DNA of 31,511 nucleotides from a virus. The position numbers and the translations under genes are program-made. Location of the stretch: the IMG/VR virus record IMGVR_UViG_3300010155_000046, positions 1 through 31,511 of that record. One strand, written 5' to 3'. The notes beneath the pieces are model-generated. The model saw only the letters and a program-made list of their open reading frames with translations. It made no database searches and had not been told where the DNA came from. Shown piece by piece: positions 23,373 to 31,511 of the stretch (the first letter of the stretch is position 1; every line of letters starts with the position of its first letter).

Positions 23373-24887
23373 TTAGTATTCTTCCTCCGGTTCTGGGATA
23401 ATTCCCATTTCCTTTTCCTTTTGGATTTGCTTATCCATCTCCTCCATCTCTTCTTGGTTCTGCTTTAGTATATTTTCCCGAACCCATTCAACGGAGTAGT
23501 ACCTACCTATGTATTCATTTAAAACATTCAACATGTCTAATCTTTCTTTGATAAGTTCGTTTTCTTTTAATTCAGAGAAGTAATTATCTCGATTCCACAT
23601 AAACGAAATGTCTTGTTTTACTCGATTCCAGTCATTTTCGGTTAAAATGCCCTTACTTAGGAGTTGAATTCTTAAAATACTTAAAAATAAGCCAGAAAAT
23701 CTTTTTTGGAGTCGGTCGATAAATTTATAAAATTTAACCTCGTCTCTTGTTATTTCAGCAGATCTTCCCATATTGAACCCATTTTCAGATTCAAGGCGAG
23801 AGAGTGGAACATTCAGTGATTTGTATAATTTTCGGAGAAGATAATCAACATCATCCATCTCTCCTAGATTTTCACCACCACTTAATGTTTGAATTTCAGT
23901 TCCCTTGCCGCCTTCGCGTCTAGGAAGCCAAAAATCTTCAAGCATATGTAAATGGTTTCGATCATCTCTTACTTCACCAGTTGCAGAATCATATACCAAC
24001 TTATTTCGATATTTATTCATTATACCACGAAGATATTGTTCTGCTTTGTGCTTCGGGAGATTACCAACGTCAATATAGAAAATACGACGTTCTGGTGCTC
24101 TGGATATTCTATAGATGACTACGGCGTCTTCGATTTGTCGGAGCATATTTAAGGGGCGTAATGCTTTTTGTAGATACCCAACTACTTTCTTTGACGCAGA
24201 ATCAACAGTTCCTGAATGAGCGTATATGATAGAATCTGGGTGAATTTTAATACCAGAACCGGTAGTTTGATATATTGAATCTTTATCTGTGTTTGTATAT
24301 ACGAAGAATTCTTCAACTTTATTGACCAACGGAACGGCAGATTGATCGGTTGTGGATTGTTTAGTCTCCACTTTTCTGATCTTTTTAATCTTAACGGGAT
24401 CAATTGGCCTCAGTTCTTGAATTCCCTTTGCTGGATTTGAGTTGTCAATTATTATGTGATAATATACTTTACTATCGATATACCATCTTCGGAATATTTC
24501 ATGACCTCTGTTTTTAAAATCCAAAATGTGTAGAATGTTTTTAAATTCTGATGTTATTTTAGATTTGATATTATCAGATAGTGACACACCATCTAATCCT
24601 ACGTCAACAACAGAATTAATTTCATCTAAAACAATTGCTTCGTTAATTATATCCTCAATGGCACTATCACATTCTGGATATAGTGCTAGTGACCGATATC
24701 GGTTTATTAGTTGATTTTCGTCCTTAATAGAACCGGCAAAATCAACATAAGTTCCGAAGAAACCACCGGCTTCTACTGTAAATGCACCGTCATAACTATC
24801 CGGCGCAACAAAAGATTTCGGAGTTTCCTCCGAATCCTTCTGCTCTTTCTTTTTTCCAAAATTAAATCCAAAAAGTTCTATTGGCAT
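23373..24887 (-). CDS. 20: Portal vertex protein gp20
   Basis: The product has 504 residues (T4: 524). Strong family phrases are 'LINRYRSLALYPECDSAIEDIINEAIV' (60-86), 'YYHIIIDNSNPAKGIQELRPIDP', 'RAPERRIFYIDVGNLPKHKAEQYLRGIM' and 'KGTEIQTLSGGENLGEMDDVDYLLRKLYKSLNVPLSRL'. Twelve copies form the portal ring at one vertex, through which gp17 packs DNA. Gene 20 is the usual diversity marker for marine T4-like phages. Confidence 0.98.
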   Translation of the reverse strand: MPIELFGFNFGKKKEQKDSEETPKSFVAPDSYDGAFTVEAGGFFGTYVDFAGSIKDENQLINRYRSLALYPECDSAIEDIINEAIVLDEINSVVDVGLDGVSLSDNIKSKITSEFKNILHILDFKNRGHEIFRRWYIDSKVYYHIIIDNSNPAKGIQELRPIDPVKIKKIRKVETKQSTTDQSAVPLVNKVEEFFVYTNTDKDSIYQTTGSGIKIHPDSIIYAHSGTVDSASKKVVGYLQKALRPLNMLRQIEDAVVIYRISRAPERRIFYIDVGNLPKHKAEQYLRGIMNKYRNKLVYDSATGEVRDDRNHLHMLEDFWLPRREGGKGTEIQTLSGGENLGEMDDVDYLLRKLYKSLNVPLSRLESENGFNMGRSAEITRDEVKFYKFIDRLQKRFSGLFLSILRIQLLSKGILTENDWNRVKQDISFMWNRDNYFSELKENELIKERLDMLNVLNEYIGRYYSVEWVRENILKQNQEEMEEMDKQIQKEKEMGIIPEPEEEY

Positions 24888-24924
24888 ATATCAAAAACTC
24901 CATATTATACTTCTACTATATGTA

Positions 24925-25452
24925 TCAAGAAGTTCCGTCACTTGTCCAGAAGTCATATGCCATCCTAACAGTCCATTCCACTAAAGTGTTAGGAATATCG
25001 TGAGTAAGTTCGACTCCCGACACTTCAACAGGCCAGCAATTATGAAGAGTAATTTCTCTTCCCGGAATTATTGTATCTGACGATTGTTCTAGTTGGGATA
25101 CCTTCCATTGGCCGTAAAAATCTTGTTGATTTATAACGTTATCTGCGTGTGCATTTATCGCATGAGACCATTCTAGGAAATCTTTTCTTAAATCCCGAGT
25201 CTTAGGATCGTCCAATACGATAATATCCCATTCTATAAACATCCGGTCACCAGGAACCTTAAGGATTCTACCACGAAACGGTACAGGAATTATACTAAGT
25301 GTTGACGGAGGAAGAGTTGCGGCTTTAATGAGGAAGTTAGATTCTCCTACATCACTCGATGTTGGGATGTTACCGTTTACCACGAAACGGTTTGGTCGGC
25401 TTCCGCCTTTGAACCGACTTCTAAAATCGGCAATATTTGAACTAATAGGCAT
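24925..25452 (-). CDS. 19: Tail tube protein gp19
   Basis: The product has 175 residues (T4: 163). Family phrases are 'FLIKAATLPPSTLSIIPVPFRGR' (40-62) and 'PGDRMFIEWDIIVLDD' (67-82), then 'LHNCWPVEVSGVEL' and 'DIPNTLVEWTVRMAYDFW'. Rings of six stack to form the inner tail tube. It has an AAGGAG ribosome site and starts 18 bases after the sheath gene. Confidence 0.93.
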   Translation of the reverse strand: MPISSNIADFRSRFKGGSRPNRFVVNGNIPTSSDVGESNFLIKAATLPPSTLSIIPVPFRGRILKVPGDRMFIEWDIIVLDDPKTRDLRKDFLEWSHAINAHADNVINQQDFYGQWKVSQLEQSSDTIIPGREITLHNCWPVEVSGVELTHDIPNTLVEWTVRMAYDFWTSDGTS

Positions 25453-25470
25453 TATACTCTCCTTGCTTTA

Positions 25471-26736
25471 TCAGGTTAGGTCTACTGCGGTATTTGCGCT
25501 TGTGAATGTGATTTTAATGAAGTTGATAGACTTTGAAGGTTTAATAAGCACATCAGCCACGAATTGATTAGAATCTACTATATCAGCGGTGTTGTTGCTT
25601 TCGTCACATATAACCTTATAATCATATACCCCTCTTCTCCCCTTAATTCGTTCGAGTAGGGGCTCAACAGCATTTACGAATGCCGTTCTGGCGTCTTCGT
25701 CGTTCATCTCAAAGAGAAGAGATCGTGCAGCAGAACCAACGACTTTCTTTAAATATATAAACAACCTAGAAACATTTATCCGACCCAGCGAAGACGTAGA
25801 AGCCGCCGTTGTTTTATCTCCGAATAGGACGGTTCCCTCTCCAGGATATGTGACAACGGGGTTGATATTTGCATTATAGAGGGTGTCTTGTTCTGCTTCT
25901 GTTGGATTGTATGTCAACCTTACAACATCAAGGATGTTGCCGCGTTTAAACCCGGCAGGAGAGAACCAGAGTTCAGAATCTCTATCAGTTCGGACCAAAC
26001 AACCAGCAACATCGGGAGCGCAGTTCATTTCTAATATATCAGATTCGGAATTTTTACTAATACCGAGGAATCGCTTTGCACCAGCAACAGCAATCGTATA
26101 TTCGTTGTTTGTTCCCGCAACACTGGGCGTAGCATCAACACTGTAATAGGCAGCGGTTCCTCCTGTGTAGGGGAAAACACCGACACAATCGAGTCTACCT
26201 TGCACAATACCATCGGCCCCGGTTATGTCAGTACTATCTGAATAAAAACTTTGGCCAATAGTAACACCCGCTGATGTTAGAGCCACTTCACCACTTGCCA
26301 TACATACCACAGCATCAAGAGAAACTTGTTTGTTCGTTAAATCCGTTGAATCCGCTCCAATAACAGCAACCCCCCCATATTGGAGATAATTATGAATGGT
26401 CCACCACTCACCAGCCCAGGCATGACTACTTGGTCCATTTGGCCACCTTTCCATGCCAGTCCCGCCGGTAACGTTACCTTCAGGGTCGTTGCTGCTGTGA
26501 TAATTTCCATCTCCAGTAATCCCATCCCCAAGGGGTGCTTGGGAAGACAGAGTTCCAAACCACTCATTTAGGCTAGAAACACTCATTATCCCATTAGTTC
26601 GGTCGGATGTTATCCCGACATTCTTAATGAGATCATTTGTGGTCAGAAACCCTGCTCTAAATAATCCACCAGATTCGGCTCCGGGAATTACAAAACTTTC
26701 GTCGTTGATTAGTACTGTAACATTTGGTCTGGCCAT
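25471..26736 (-). CDS. 18: Contractile tail sheath protein gp18, short form
   Basis: The product has 421 residues against 659 in T4, so at least one protruding domain is reduced or missing. The C-terminal core 'LGRINVSRLFIYLKKVVGSAARSLLFEMNDEDAR' (about 315-348) and 'VEPLLERIKGRRGVYDYKVICDESNN' (355-380), ending with 'FVADVLIKPSKSINFIKITF', is the conserved sheath fold that contracts. The middle segment is rich in Gly, Ser and Thr with no repeats. A late box lies upstream. Confidence 0.9.
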   Translation of the reverse strand: MARPNVTVLINDESFVIPGAESGGLFRAGFLTTNDLIKNVGITSDRTNGIMSVSSLNEWFGTLSSQAPLGDGITGDGNYHSSNDPEGNVTGGTGMERWPNGPSSHAWAGEWWTIHNYLQYGGVAVIGADSTDLTNKQVSLDAVVCMASGEVALTSAGVTIGQSFYSDSTDITGADGIVQGRLDCVGVFPYTGGTAAYYSVDATPSVAGTNNEYTIAVAGAKRFLGISKNSESDILEMNCAPDVAGCLVRTDRDSELWFSPAGFKRGNILDVVRLTYNPTEAEQDTLYNANINPVVTYPGEGTVLFGDKTTAASTSSLGRINVSRLFIYLKKVVGSAARSLLFEMNDEDARTAFVNAVEPLLERIKGRRGVYDYKVICDESNNTADIVDSNQFVADVLIKPSKSINFIKITFTSANTAVDLT

Positions 26737-26764
26737 GTAAATCTCTCCTAGGTATAATCAGTAT

Positions 26765-26772
26765 TATTTAGA
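26765..26772 (-). promoter_or_regulatory. T4-type late promoter box (TCTAAATA)
   Basis: On the minus strand TCTAAATA lies 28 bases before the gene 18 ATG, in the 47-base gap after gene 17. It matches seven of eight bases of TATAAATA. A CTAGGAGAG ribosome site follows. Confidence 0.55.
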
Positions 26773-26783
26773 CAAAATGATAT

Positions 26784-28442
26784 TTAGGTCACTGTAAACC
26801 ATCTATCTTCACCGTCCCACTCGCCTTCCTCTTCTGACCCTGTGGAAATAAAACCAAACGGGGTCATATTCTCATTCATTCGTTCTAATTCTTCTTCATA
26901 TATTCCAGTTCTAACGTCCCCATCGACCAATTCTTTAAAATATTCCTGGCGAGTCATCCAACTATACATCACTAAGCACATCACCAAATCGTCTGTGTGA
27001 CCATCATCAGCCTCAAATGATTGTTTTTTTGCAACAAAGGTGGTCAATTCGTTGATAATTTCAATATCTTTAATTATCAATTTGTCCTCTTCTATTAGGC
27101 TTTTGAGAACCGAACATCCAATCTTTTTAACAGGAACGCTGGTGGTCAAACCCATTTTCGTGGTGGATCCAGATTTACCAAAACCAGATGATATCGTTTG
27201 TCCTTTTGCACCCTTATTGGAACATTTTATTAAATTTTCATATTCCAAATCATAGTGGATAATATCAGCCACCTGACCCCCAATATCATTAACTTCAACC
27301 AAAACATATGCATCATTATATTGCCTCGCCACAGCAACTATTGCAGTAGGAAAAACCATAGGAGATACAATGTTGTTTCTATATCTGGCCACAACTCGAT
27401 GTGGCATTTCTGTGGAGTCAATCACACAAAACGCACTAAAGTCGTTTCCTTGTCCCCGAGAAGTGTCTACTGTTATGAAAAATGTCCTGCCTTCTCTGGC
27501 CTTCTCATATATCCAAAGACCATCTTTGTTTTTTATAGTTGGTTCAGAATATGTTAAATCTCTAAGTTTTTCAGATTCTATTAGGGTGTTTTGACTGCCA
27601 ATGAACTGGCATTCAAATTCAATTTTAAATTGATGTTCACTAGTATTTGCAATGGTTTGCTTTTTCCATTTTTCATCCCTTAGTGGTCCACCTGGGTATT
27701 GTGGAACTTCATCCCAATTCACTTCTATGGCTTTATATTCATTCTTTCCCATTTCGCCTTCTTTTTTGGTAGCCCCCTTCCAAAAGTAGTAATACATGTT
27801 TAGACCGTTGGGAGTTGATACCATAAAGACTTTTGTCGTTTGACCAGCACTAATGGTGGGATACACCGAACTGAAGAATTCTTCTGCCACATTATTAGGA
27901 ACGTGGGCAAATTCATCAAGCAAGATGAGATTGAACGAACCACCACGGATGGCACTGGATGAGGTAGACGATGCAATAATTCTGGAACCATTTTCCAACT
28001 GAATTGAATTTTTATTCCATTCAATAATTCCTTGTTGCAACCACAATGGGAGGTATTCATATGTGAGTTTTAATCTACTGAGTATTTCTTTTGCAGTTGC
28101 TTGTTTATTGGCCAGAACGGCGGCATTCATACTCTGGTTAAAAAGAACATAATGAAGAATGTATGAAATGAAAGTTAAACTTTTACCACTCTGTCTTGGA
28201 AGTTTAGCAATAACAAAACGGTTATTGTGTACAGTTTCCACAAGTTCTTCTTGATAGTCATAAAGATTAAAGGGTATAAGACCTTCATCCAGAGAAACTA
28301 CTTTGATGTATTTTTCGATAAAATAAGCAGGATCTTTAGCACATTTGATGTACTCTTCTACCTGTTCTTTGGTAAATTCTATTTTCACCCCGGCTTCTTT
28401 TAAATTTACGTTGCCGAGGTATCCACCCTTTTTACTCACCAT
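26784..28442 (-). CDS. 17: Terminase large subunit gp17
   Basis: The product has 552 residues (T4: 610). Walker A is 'PRQSGKS' (82-88), Walker B is 'LILLDEFA' (172-179) with the coupling 'STPNGLNMYYYFWKGA' (209-224), and the nuclease core has 'VDTSRGQGNDFSAF' (325-338) with a late Asp in 'DDGHTDDLVM'. The N-terminal ATPase pumps DNA and the C-terminal RNase-H-fold nuclease cuts the concatemer. It overlaps 16 by 11 bases. Confidence 0.98.
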   Translation of the reverse strand: MVSKKGGYLGNVNLKEAGVKIEFTKEQVEEYIKCAKDPAYFIEKYIKVVSLDEGLIPFNLYDYQEELVETVHNNRFVIAKLPRQSGKSLTFISYILHYVLFNQSMNAAVLANKQATAKEILSRLKLTYEYLPLWLQQGIIEWNKNSIQLENGSRIIASSTSSSAIRGGSFNLILLDEFAHVPNNVAEEFFSSVYPTISAGQTTKVFMVSTPNGLNMYYYFWKGATKKEGEMGKNEYKAIEVNWDEVPQYPGGPLRDEKWKKQTIANTSEHQFKIEFECQFIGSQNTLIESEKLRDLTYSEPTIKNKDGLWIYEKAREGRTFFITVDTSRGQGNDFSAFCVIDSTEMPHRVVARYRNNIVSPMVFPTAIVAVARQYNDAYVLVEVNDIGGQVADIIHYDLEYENLIKCSNKGAKGQTISSGFGKSGSTTKMGLTTSVPVKKIGCSVLKSLIEEDKLIIKDIEIINELTTFVAKKQSFEADDGHTDDLVMCLVMYSWMTRQEYFKELVDGDVRTGIYEEELERMNENMTPFGFISTGSEEEGEWDGEDRWFTVT

Positions 28443-28896
28443 TGCTATTATCTACTATTGCTTTTGTTCTACTTCTGGCTTCATTAATTAAATCCTGCAA
28501 ATCTGTCGTAGAACCAACATAAATTGAATTGTTATTTGTTTGATTAATGTTAACTTCTTCTTTGTTTATGTCTTTAATTTGTTTATGAATTGAAACTAAA
28601 TCCTGATTGATCTCTGCTACATTTTTTATCATTTGTGCCGCGACTTCATATGCTCTAGGAGAATCTCCTTCATATGCAACTTTTAGAATTCCCTCTATGG
28701 CACTCTTTCCGGTTTCAATCAATTCTCTTATATTATTTCTTGCTAGATCATAATCAGAATTTAGATGATTTTTCTTTAATTCTTTGGACGCTTCTGGTGG
28801 AGTTTTGACTATTGCCAGTGGTTTTGTCTCCTTCACTTCAAATTCAACATCAAGAGCATCCGATAGTTTATCGTTAACACTTTTTTTATCATTCAT
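28432..28896 (-). CDS. 16: Terminase small subunit gp16
   Basis: The product has 154 residues from the ATG at 28896 (T4: 164). The frame runs on upstream through the end of gene 15, but only the part from MNDKKSVNDK onward fits the family, and this ATG overlaps the gene 15 stop by eight bases. The core 'DYDLARNNIRELIETGKSAIEGILKVAYEGDSPRAYEVAAQMIKNV' (50-95) is the central coiled coil of gp16. It recognises DNA and regulates gp17. Confidence 0.93.
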   Translation of the reverse strand: MNDKKSVNDKLSDALDVEFEVKETKPLAIVKTPPEASKELKKNHLNSDYDLARNNIRELIETGKSAIEGILKVAYEGDSPRAYEVAAQMIKNVAEINQDLVSIHKQIKDINKEEVNINQTNNNSIYVGSTTDLQDLINEARSRTKAIVDNSNGE

Positions 28897-29635
28897 AGAA
28901 CACATCACTCCTATCACCGGCGGTCGAACCCGTTGCTCTAATACGTACTGTGTGTTGATCTGTAACAGATGGCCAGTTGTCTCCAGTAACACCAAACAGA
29001 TCGACGTATGAATCCAGAATAACCTTTCCTGTCTTTTCTGGACCATATACGTAGGTTTTTGCTGTAAATTCAAATGTGCTTATTATACTTCTTCTATAAT
29101 CAAAATCACCCTCATAATCCTCTACTGTAGATATTGAGTTTAAAACTATAGGAACATCAACTCTTTTGTTTATATCATTTATGTTCAATGAAACAATAAA
29201 TTCAGGAGTAAAGTATGGGGCTATTTGTTCTATAATTTGAAGATTATCATCCATCGTTCTCGTGAACGCATATAAACCGAAACTGAGAATATAAGGAACT
29301 TCGTTATAATTCCATTTGTATTGATTATCATCATCTATGGGTGTTGTTCTCCGTTTTCGGAGTTTGTTTGTTTTTCTTAGAGGGTCATATATAATACTCA
29401 ATAAATCAAATCCAAGTCTTGGTAGTGTTATGTGTACTTTGGTGTTATCTGAAATTGAACTTGATTCTTGTATTCGTCTTATAAATTTTTCTTTCGGACC
29501 ATACGAAATGGGTATTCTTACCCTTTCTTTTTCGGTTCCGTCAGAATTTTTATGGGAGATATAAATGTTATCAAACAATGTACCAAAACCAATGACTAAT
29601 TTTCTAATAGATTCGTTATAGAATTGAGTAAACAT
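28889..29635 (-). CDS. 15: Tail completion / sheath stabiliser gp15
   Basis: The product has 248 residues (T4: 272). The N-terminus 'MFTQFYNESIRKLVIGFGTLFDNIYI' and 'VRIPISYGPKEKFIRRIQES' (about 39-58) and 'ITLPRLGFDLLSIIYDPLRK' (69-88) are those of gp15. Six copies cap the tail and hold it to the neck. Its ATG shares one base with the gene 14 stop (TAATG). Confidence 0.93.
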   Translation of the reverse strand: MFTQFYNESIRKLVIGFGTLFDNIYISHKNSDGTEKERVRIPISYGPKEKFIRRIQESSSISDNTKVHITLPRLGFDLLSIIYDPLRKTNKLRKRRTTPIDDDNQYKWNYNEVPYILSFGLYAFTRTMDDNLQIIEQIAPYFTPEFIVSLNINDINKRVDVPIVLNSISTVEDYEGDFDYRRSIISTFEFTAKTYVYGPEKTGKVILDSYVDLFGVTGDNWPSVTDQHTVRIRATGSTAGDRSDVFYE

Positions 29636-30567
29636 TAATAGTTCCCGCCTTCACTGAATGGGTCTGTGTCTGTAAAATCAAATATGTCTTCAATGTCTCG
29701 AAGCAATTCCATTTCTTCGTTGTCTCCCACATTATCATTAGATTCTGGATCGTTTGGTATTACTATAGTTGTGGTGGTCTTAGATGATACTTCATATTCA
29801 GCATTAGATACTGCACCCTTAATGGTTTCTTCGGTGTCTGTGGAGAACGATCCAACAACATTAGTAATGGTCAACTTAGATGTGGTTCCGTCCCAATCAG
29901 TTGCAATGGCAGTCGATGTGGCATTATCTAATAATGCAGCGGCACCAGTGACCCCCAGAACTTGATATACGGTTTCTCCTTCAAAGAAATTGACATATGC
30001 ACTAGCACTAATCCGACCACCTAGCGTCAATTCGATTGCAAATTTCTTTCTTTCTTCTTCAACAGAATCAATGTCGCTTATACCCGTATCAATTTCTTCG
30101 TGATTATAGGTGAAGGTATCGCATGTCAATTTGTATATAAACAATTTGCCAACTTGGTAGAAAGGATTTTCATGTTCAACGAAATTAATTTCAAAAAGAG
30201 TCTTACTGAGTGGGAAATAAATTAAATCGCCTTCTCGTGGGCGTGTGATGCCTTCATATGTTCCGACGGCTTCTTCGAAACGAGTTCTCGAAACATTAAG
30301 AACGATTGAATCTTTTATTTCAAGACCAAATTTGGACACAATATCACCACGACCAGAAAACCCATCAATAGATTCAATATACATTTCAATTTGATATCCA
30401 TCATCAAATTTAGAAATGTCATCCTCACCAAATAGAGTATCTTCGTTGATTAGTGTTCTGGGAATATAAACCATGTCCTTGCCCATCATCTTGATGATTT
30501 CGACAGTAACGTCGTTGGTTAGGTTTTGTTCCCCAGAATAATCTTTAAAATATGGATTTTGGGCCAT
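29635..30567 (-). CDS. 14: Neck protein gp14 with inserted beta module
   Basis: The product has 310 residues (T4: 256). The first ~185 residues match gp14 ('NPYFKDYSGEQNLTNDVTVEIIKMMG', 'DMVYIPRTLINEDTLFGED', 'FGLEIKDSIVLNVSRTRFEE', 'REGDLIYFPLSKTLFEI'), as does the end ('ELLRDIEDIFDFTDTDPFSEGGNY'). Residues about 192-278 are an insert rich in Thr, Val and Asp with 'EGETVYQVLGVTG', 'WDGTTSKLTITNVVGSF', which looks like a beta-rich module. It binds gp13 to form the neck. Confidence 0.93.
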   Translation of the reverse strand: MAQNPYFKDYSGEQNLTNDVTVEIIKMMGKDMVYIPRTLINEDTLFGEDDISKFDDGYQIEMYIESIDGFSGRGDIVSKFGLEIKDSIVLNVSRTRFEEAVGTYEGITRPREGDLIYFPLSKTLFEINFVEHENPFYQVGKLFIYKLTCDTFTYNHEEIDTGISDIDSVEEERKKFAIELTLGGRISASAYVNFFEGETVYQVLGVTGAAALLDNATSTAIATDWDGTTSKLTITNVVGSFSTDTEETIKGAVSNAEYEVSSKTTTTIVIPNDPESNDNVGDNEEMELLRDIEDIFDFTDTDPFSEGGNY

Positions 30568-30581
30568 TTATAATACCTCTA

Positions 30582-31388
30582 TCACCCAGTCATGAAGTCA
30601 ATTGGGAGTTCTGCTTCTAGTTTCATTTCTTCTCTAATTCTCATCACTTCTTCTTCTCCTTGAGATATTAACTGAGAAGCATTAAACGAAACTCCACCCG
30701 GAAGTTGAATTCCTTCAAATTTAGAAAGGTTCTGCCCCCACTGTCTTTTTATTAATGCAGTCACATATCGTTTTAAATAACGGTCGTTCCATATTTCTGG
30801 AAACGTGTCTGGGTCCAGTCTAACATATGCATCTATGATTATATTTTCACCTGTAGTTATTTCTTGGTTCCAGTTCATGTCTATGTGGAGTTTGTTAGTG
30901 ACTTTACTGAACCGGACAACTTTTTCTGGTTGAAAGAAATCAGTCAACATGCTAATATATCGTTTTGTTGAATCATAACTAGCCAGACCCATTGAACTGT
31001 TGCCACCGAGCCCTCTATTGATTCCAAAATAATCCATCAATGCCATTTGATACCGAACATCAAACATGTTGATATTTGCAAAATCACCAAATTGGAATAT
31101 TTTAGTCACAGTCACAATATCTTTACCTGTCGGGCCATCGCCACTATACCCATTCACCGCACCTAGATTATCAGTGTCAATAAATTGATTGGCTATGTCT
31201 TGCTCCGTCATTTGATATTTAAAATATGCTCGTTCAACACCATCAAAGTGTCGCTCGACGAAGAAGTCTAAAGCATCATCGAGCCTGTCTTGTGCCTGCT
31301 CATGATCAACATTAATTTCCACCACAGGATGACCAAGCGCCCTGTATGCATATTCTATAAGACTATCTCTTGATGTGGGTGTTGCCAT
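30582..31388 (-). CDS. 13: Neck protein gp13
   Basis: The product has 268 residues (T4: 309). It has the gp13 phrases 'LIEYAYRALGHPVVEINVDHEQAQDRLDDALDFF' (10-43), 'DVRYQMALMDYFGINRGLG' and 'EIWNDRYLKRYVTALIKRQWGQNLSKFEGIQLPGGV'. With gp14 it forms the neck joining head and tail. The ATG follows a GGAG by seven bases and lies behind a terminator and a late box. Confidence 0.95.
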   Translation of the reverse strand: MATPTSRDSLIEYAYRALGHPVVEINVDHEQAQDRLDDALDFFVERHFDGVERAYFKYQMTEQDIANQFIDTDNLGAVNGYSGDGPTGKDIVTVTKIFQFGDFANINMFDVRYQMALMDYFGINRGLGGNSSMGLASYDSTKRYISMLTDFFQPEKVVRFSKVTNKLHIDMNWNQEITTGENIIIDAYVRLDPDTFPEIWNDRYLKRYVTALIKRQWGQNLSKFEGIQLPGGVSFNASQLISQGEEEVMRIREEMKLEAELPIDFMTG

Positions 31389-31398
31389 AGAATTCTCC

Positions 31399-31406
31399 TA
31401 TTTATA
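31399..31406 (-). promoter_or_regulatory. T4-type late promoter box (TATAAATA) before gene 13
   Basis: On the minus strand the box is a perfect TATAAATA, only ten bases before the gene 13 ATG. A start about six bases on would leave almost no leader. The box is perfect and lies between a terminator and a virion gene, but the short spacing is a mild argument against it. Confidence 0.5.
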
Positions 31407-31415
31407 TGTATAAAA

Positions 31416-31446
31416 CAATAAACACCCCTACGGGGGATGTTTATTG
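31416..31446 (-). terminator. Hairpin terminator upstream of gene 13
   Basis: Nine A/T-rich base pairs (CAATAAACA with TGTTTATTG) continue into four C-G pairs around a four-base loop, with one bulged base. On the minus strand a TTTTAT run follows. It ends the gene that terminates at 31469 and separates it from gene 13. Confidence 0.8.
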
Positions 31447-31468
31447 CATAAGAGAGGATAATGTCGTT

Positions 31469-31511
31469 TTATTCGGGTGTTTCTGGTGTTTCTGGTGTTT
31501 CTGGTGTTTCT
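31469..31511 (-). CDS. C-terminal end of an unknown gene with Glu-Thr-Pro repeats
   Basis: The minus-strand frame reads repeated Glu-Thr-Pro four times and then Glu and TAA (31469-31471). The 9-base repeat (plus-strand tggtgtttc units) runs off the right edge. The rest of the gene is outside. In T4 the gene before 13 is wac (fibritin), but the repeat alone does not support that identity. The reading frame is inferred from the stop just before the terminator. Confidence 0.5.
   Translation of the reverse strand, partial: ETPETPETPETPE

Noticed and set aside
28897-29073. Upstream extension of the gp16 frame by 59 codons
   Set aside because: It lies inside gene 15 in another frame, and the extra residues do not fit the small terminase family. 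The ATG at 28896 is placed as expected.
30549-30562. TATAAAT sequence at the start of gene 14
   Set aside because: It overlaps the start codon itself, so it cannot serve as a late promoter for this gene.
1-31511. tRNA genes
   Set aside because: I saw no cloverleaf or T-arm sequence in the gaps. Nearly all gaps are shorter than 110 bases.

Overview
The window is a piece of the core genome of a T4-like contractile-tailed phage (Straboviridae/Kyanoviridae-type myovirus). All genes I can support lie on the minus strand, so the map reads from right to left. The block order 13-14-15-16-17-18-19-20-(core)-21-22-23, then uvsY-uvsW, 55-47-46, rnh, 45-44-62-regA matches what I recall of marine T4-like phages such as cyanophages and pelagiphages. 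The sequence is AT-rich, has no tRNAs and carries no photosynthesis genes here. I therefore call it a marine or aquatic T4-like phage of a Gram-negative bacterium and cannot name the host.

Right third (about 31.5 to 19.3 kb): virion genes. The neck (gp13, gp14), tail completion (gp15), terminase (gp16, gp17), sheath (gp18), tube (gp19), portal (gp20), two small core-region proteins, prohead protease (gp21), scaffold (gp22) and major capsid protein (gp23) are tightly packed. Several are preceded by T4-late-type boxes (TATAAATA, CATAAATA, TCTAAATA). The block is bounded by two hairpin terminators, one upstream of 13 and a strong UUCG one after 23. A second tail-tube-like gene with its own late box follows 23.

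Middle (about 18.7 to 7.8 kb): replication, recombination and regulation. The genes are uvsY, uvsW, an Lsm-like unknown, late sigma factor gp55, the Mre11/Rad50-like gp47/gp46, two small accessory genes, RNase H, a small basic protein, sliding clamp gp45, clamp loader gp44/gp62 and RegA. Three near-consensus sigma70 promoters (-35 and -10 boxes) face these genes. A fourth, with perfect hexamers, points the opposite way. The RNase H reading frame has its first catalytic Asp upstream of any ATG, which implies an AUU start. A PD-(D/E)XK nuclease-like gene is spliced between 44 and 62 with 4-base overlaps on both sides.

Left third (about 7.8 to 0 kb): an accessory island directly behind regA. It holds seven glycosyltransferase-type genes, one intact methyltransferase and one frameshifted methyltransferase-like remnant, joined mostly by overlaps. 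A late box then leads into a small virion-type operon: a BppU-N-like protein, a 41-residue protein and a collagen-like fibre with 27-base tandem repeats that runs off the left edge. I infer that the island decorates either the host envelope or the phage's own fibres; the sequence alone cannot decide. This island, the nuclease in the clamp-loader operon, the AUU start and the antisense promoter are the most unusual parts of the window.
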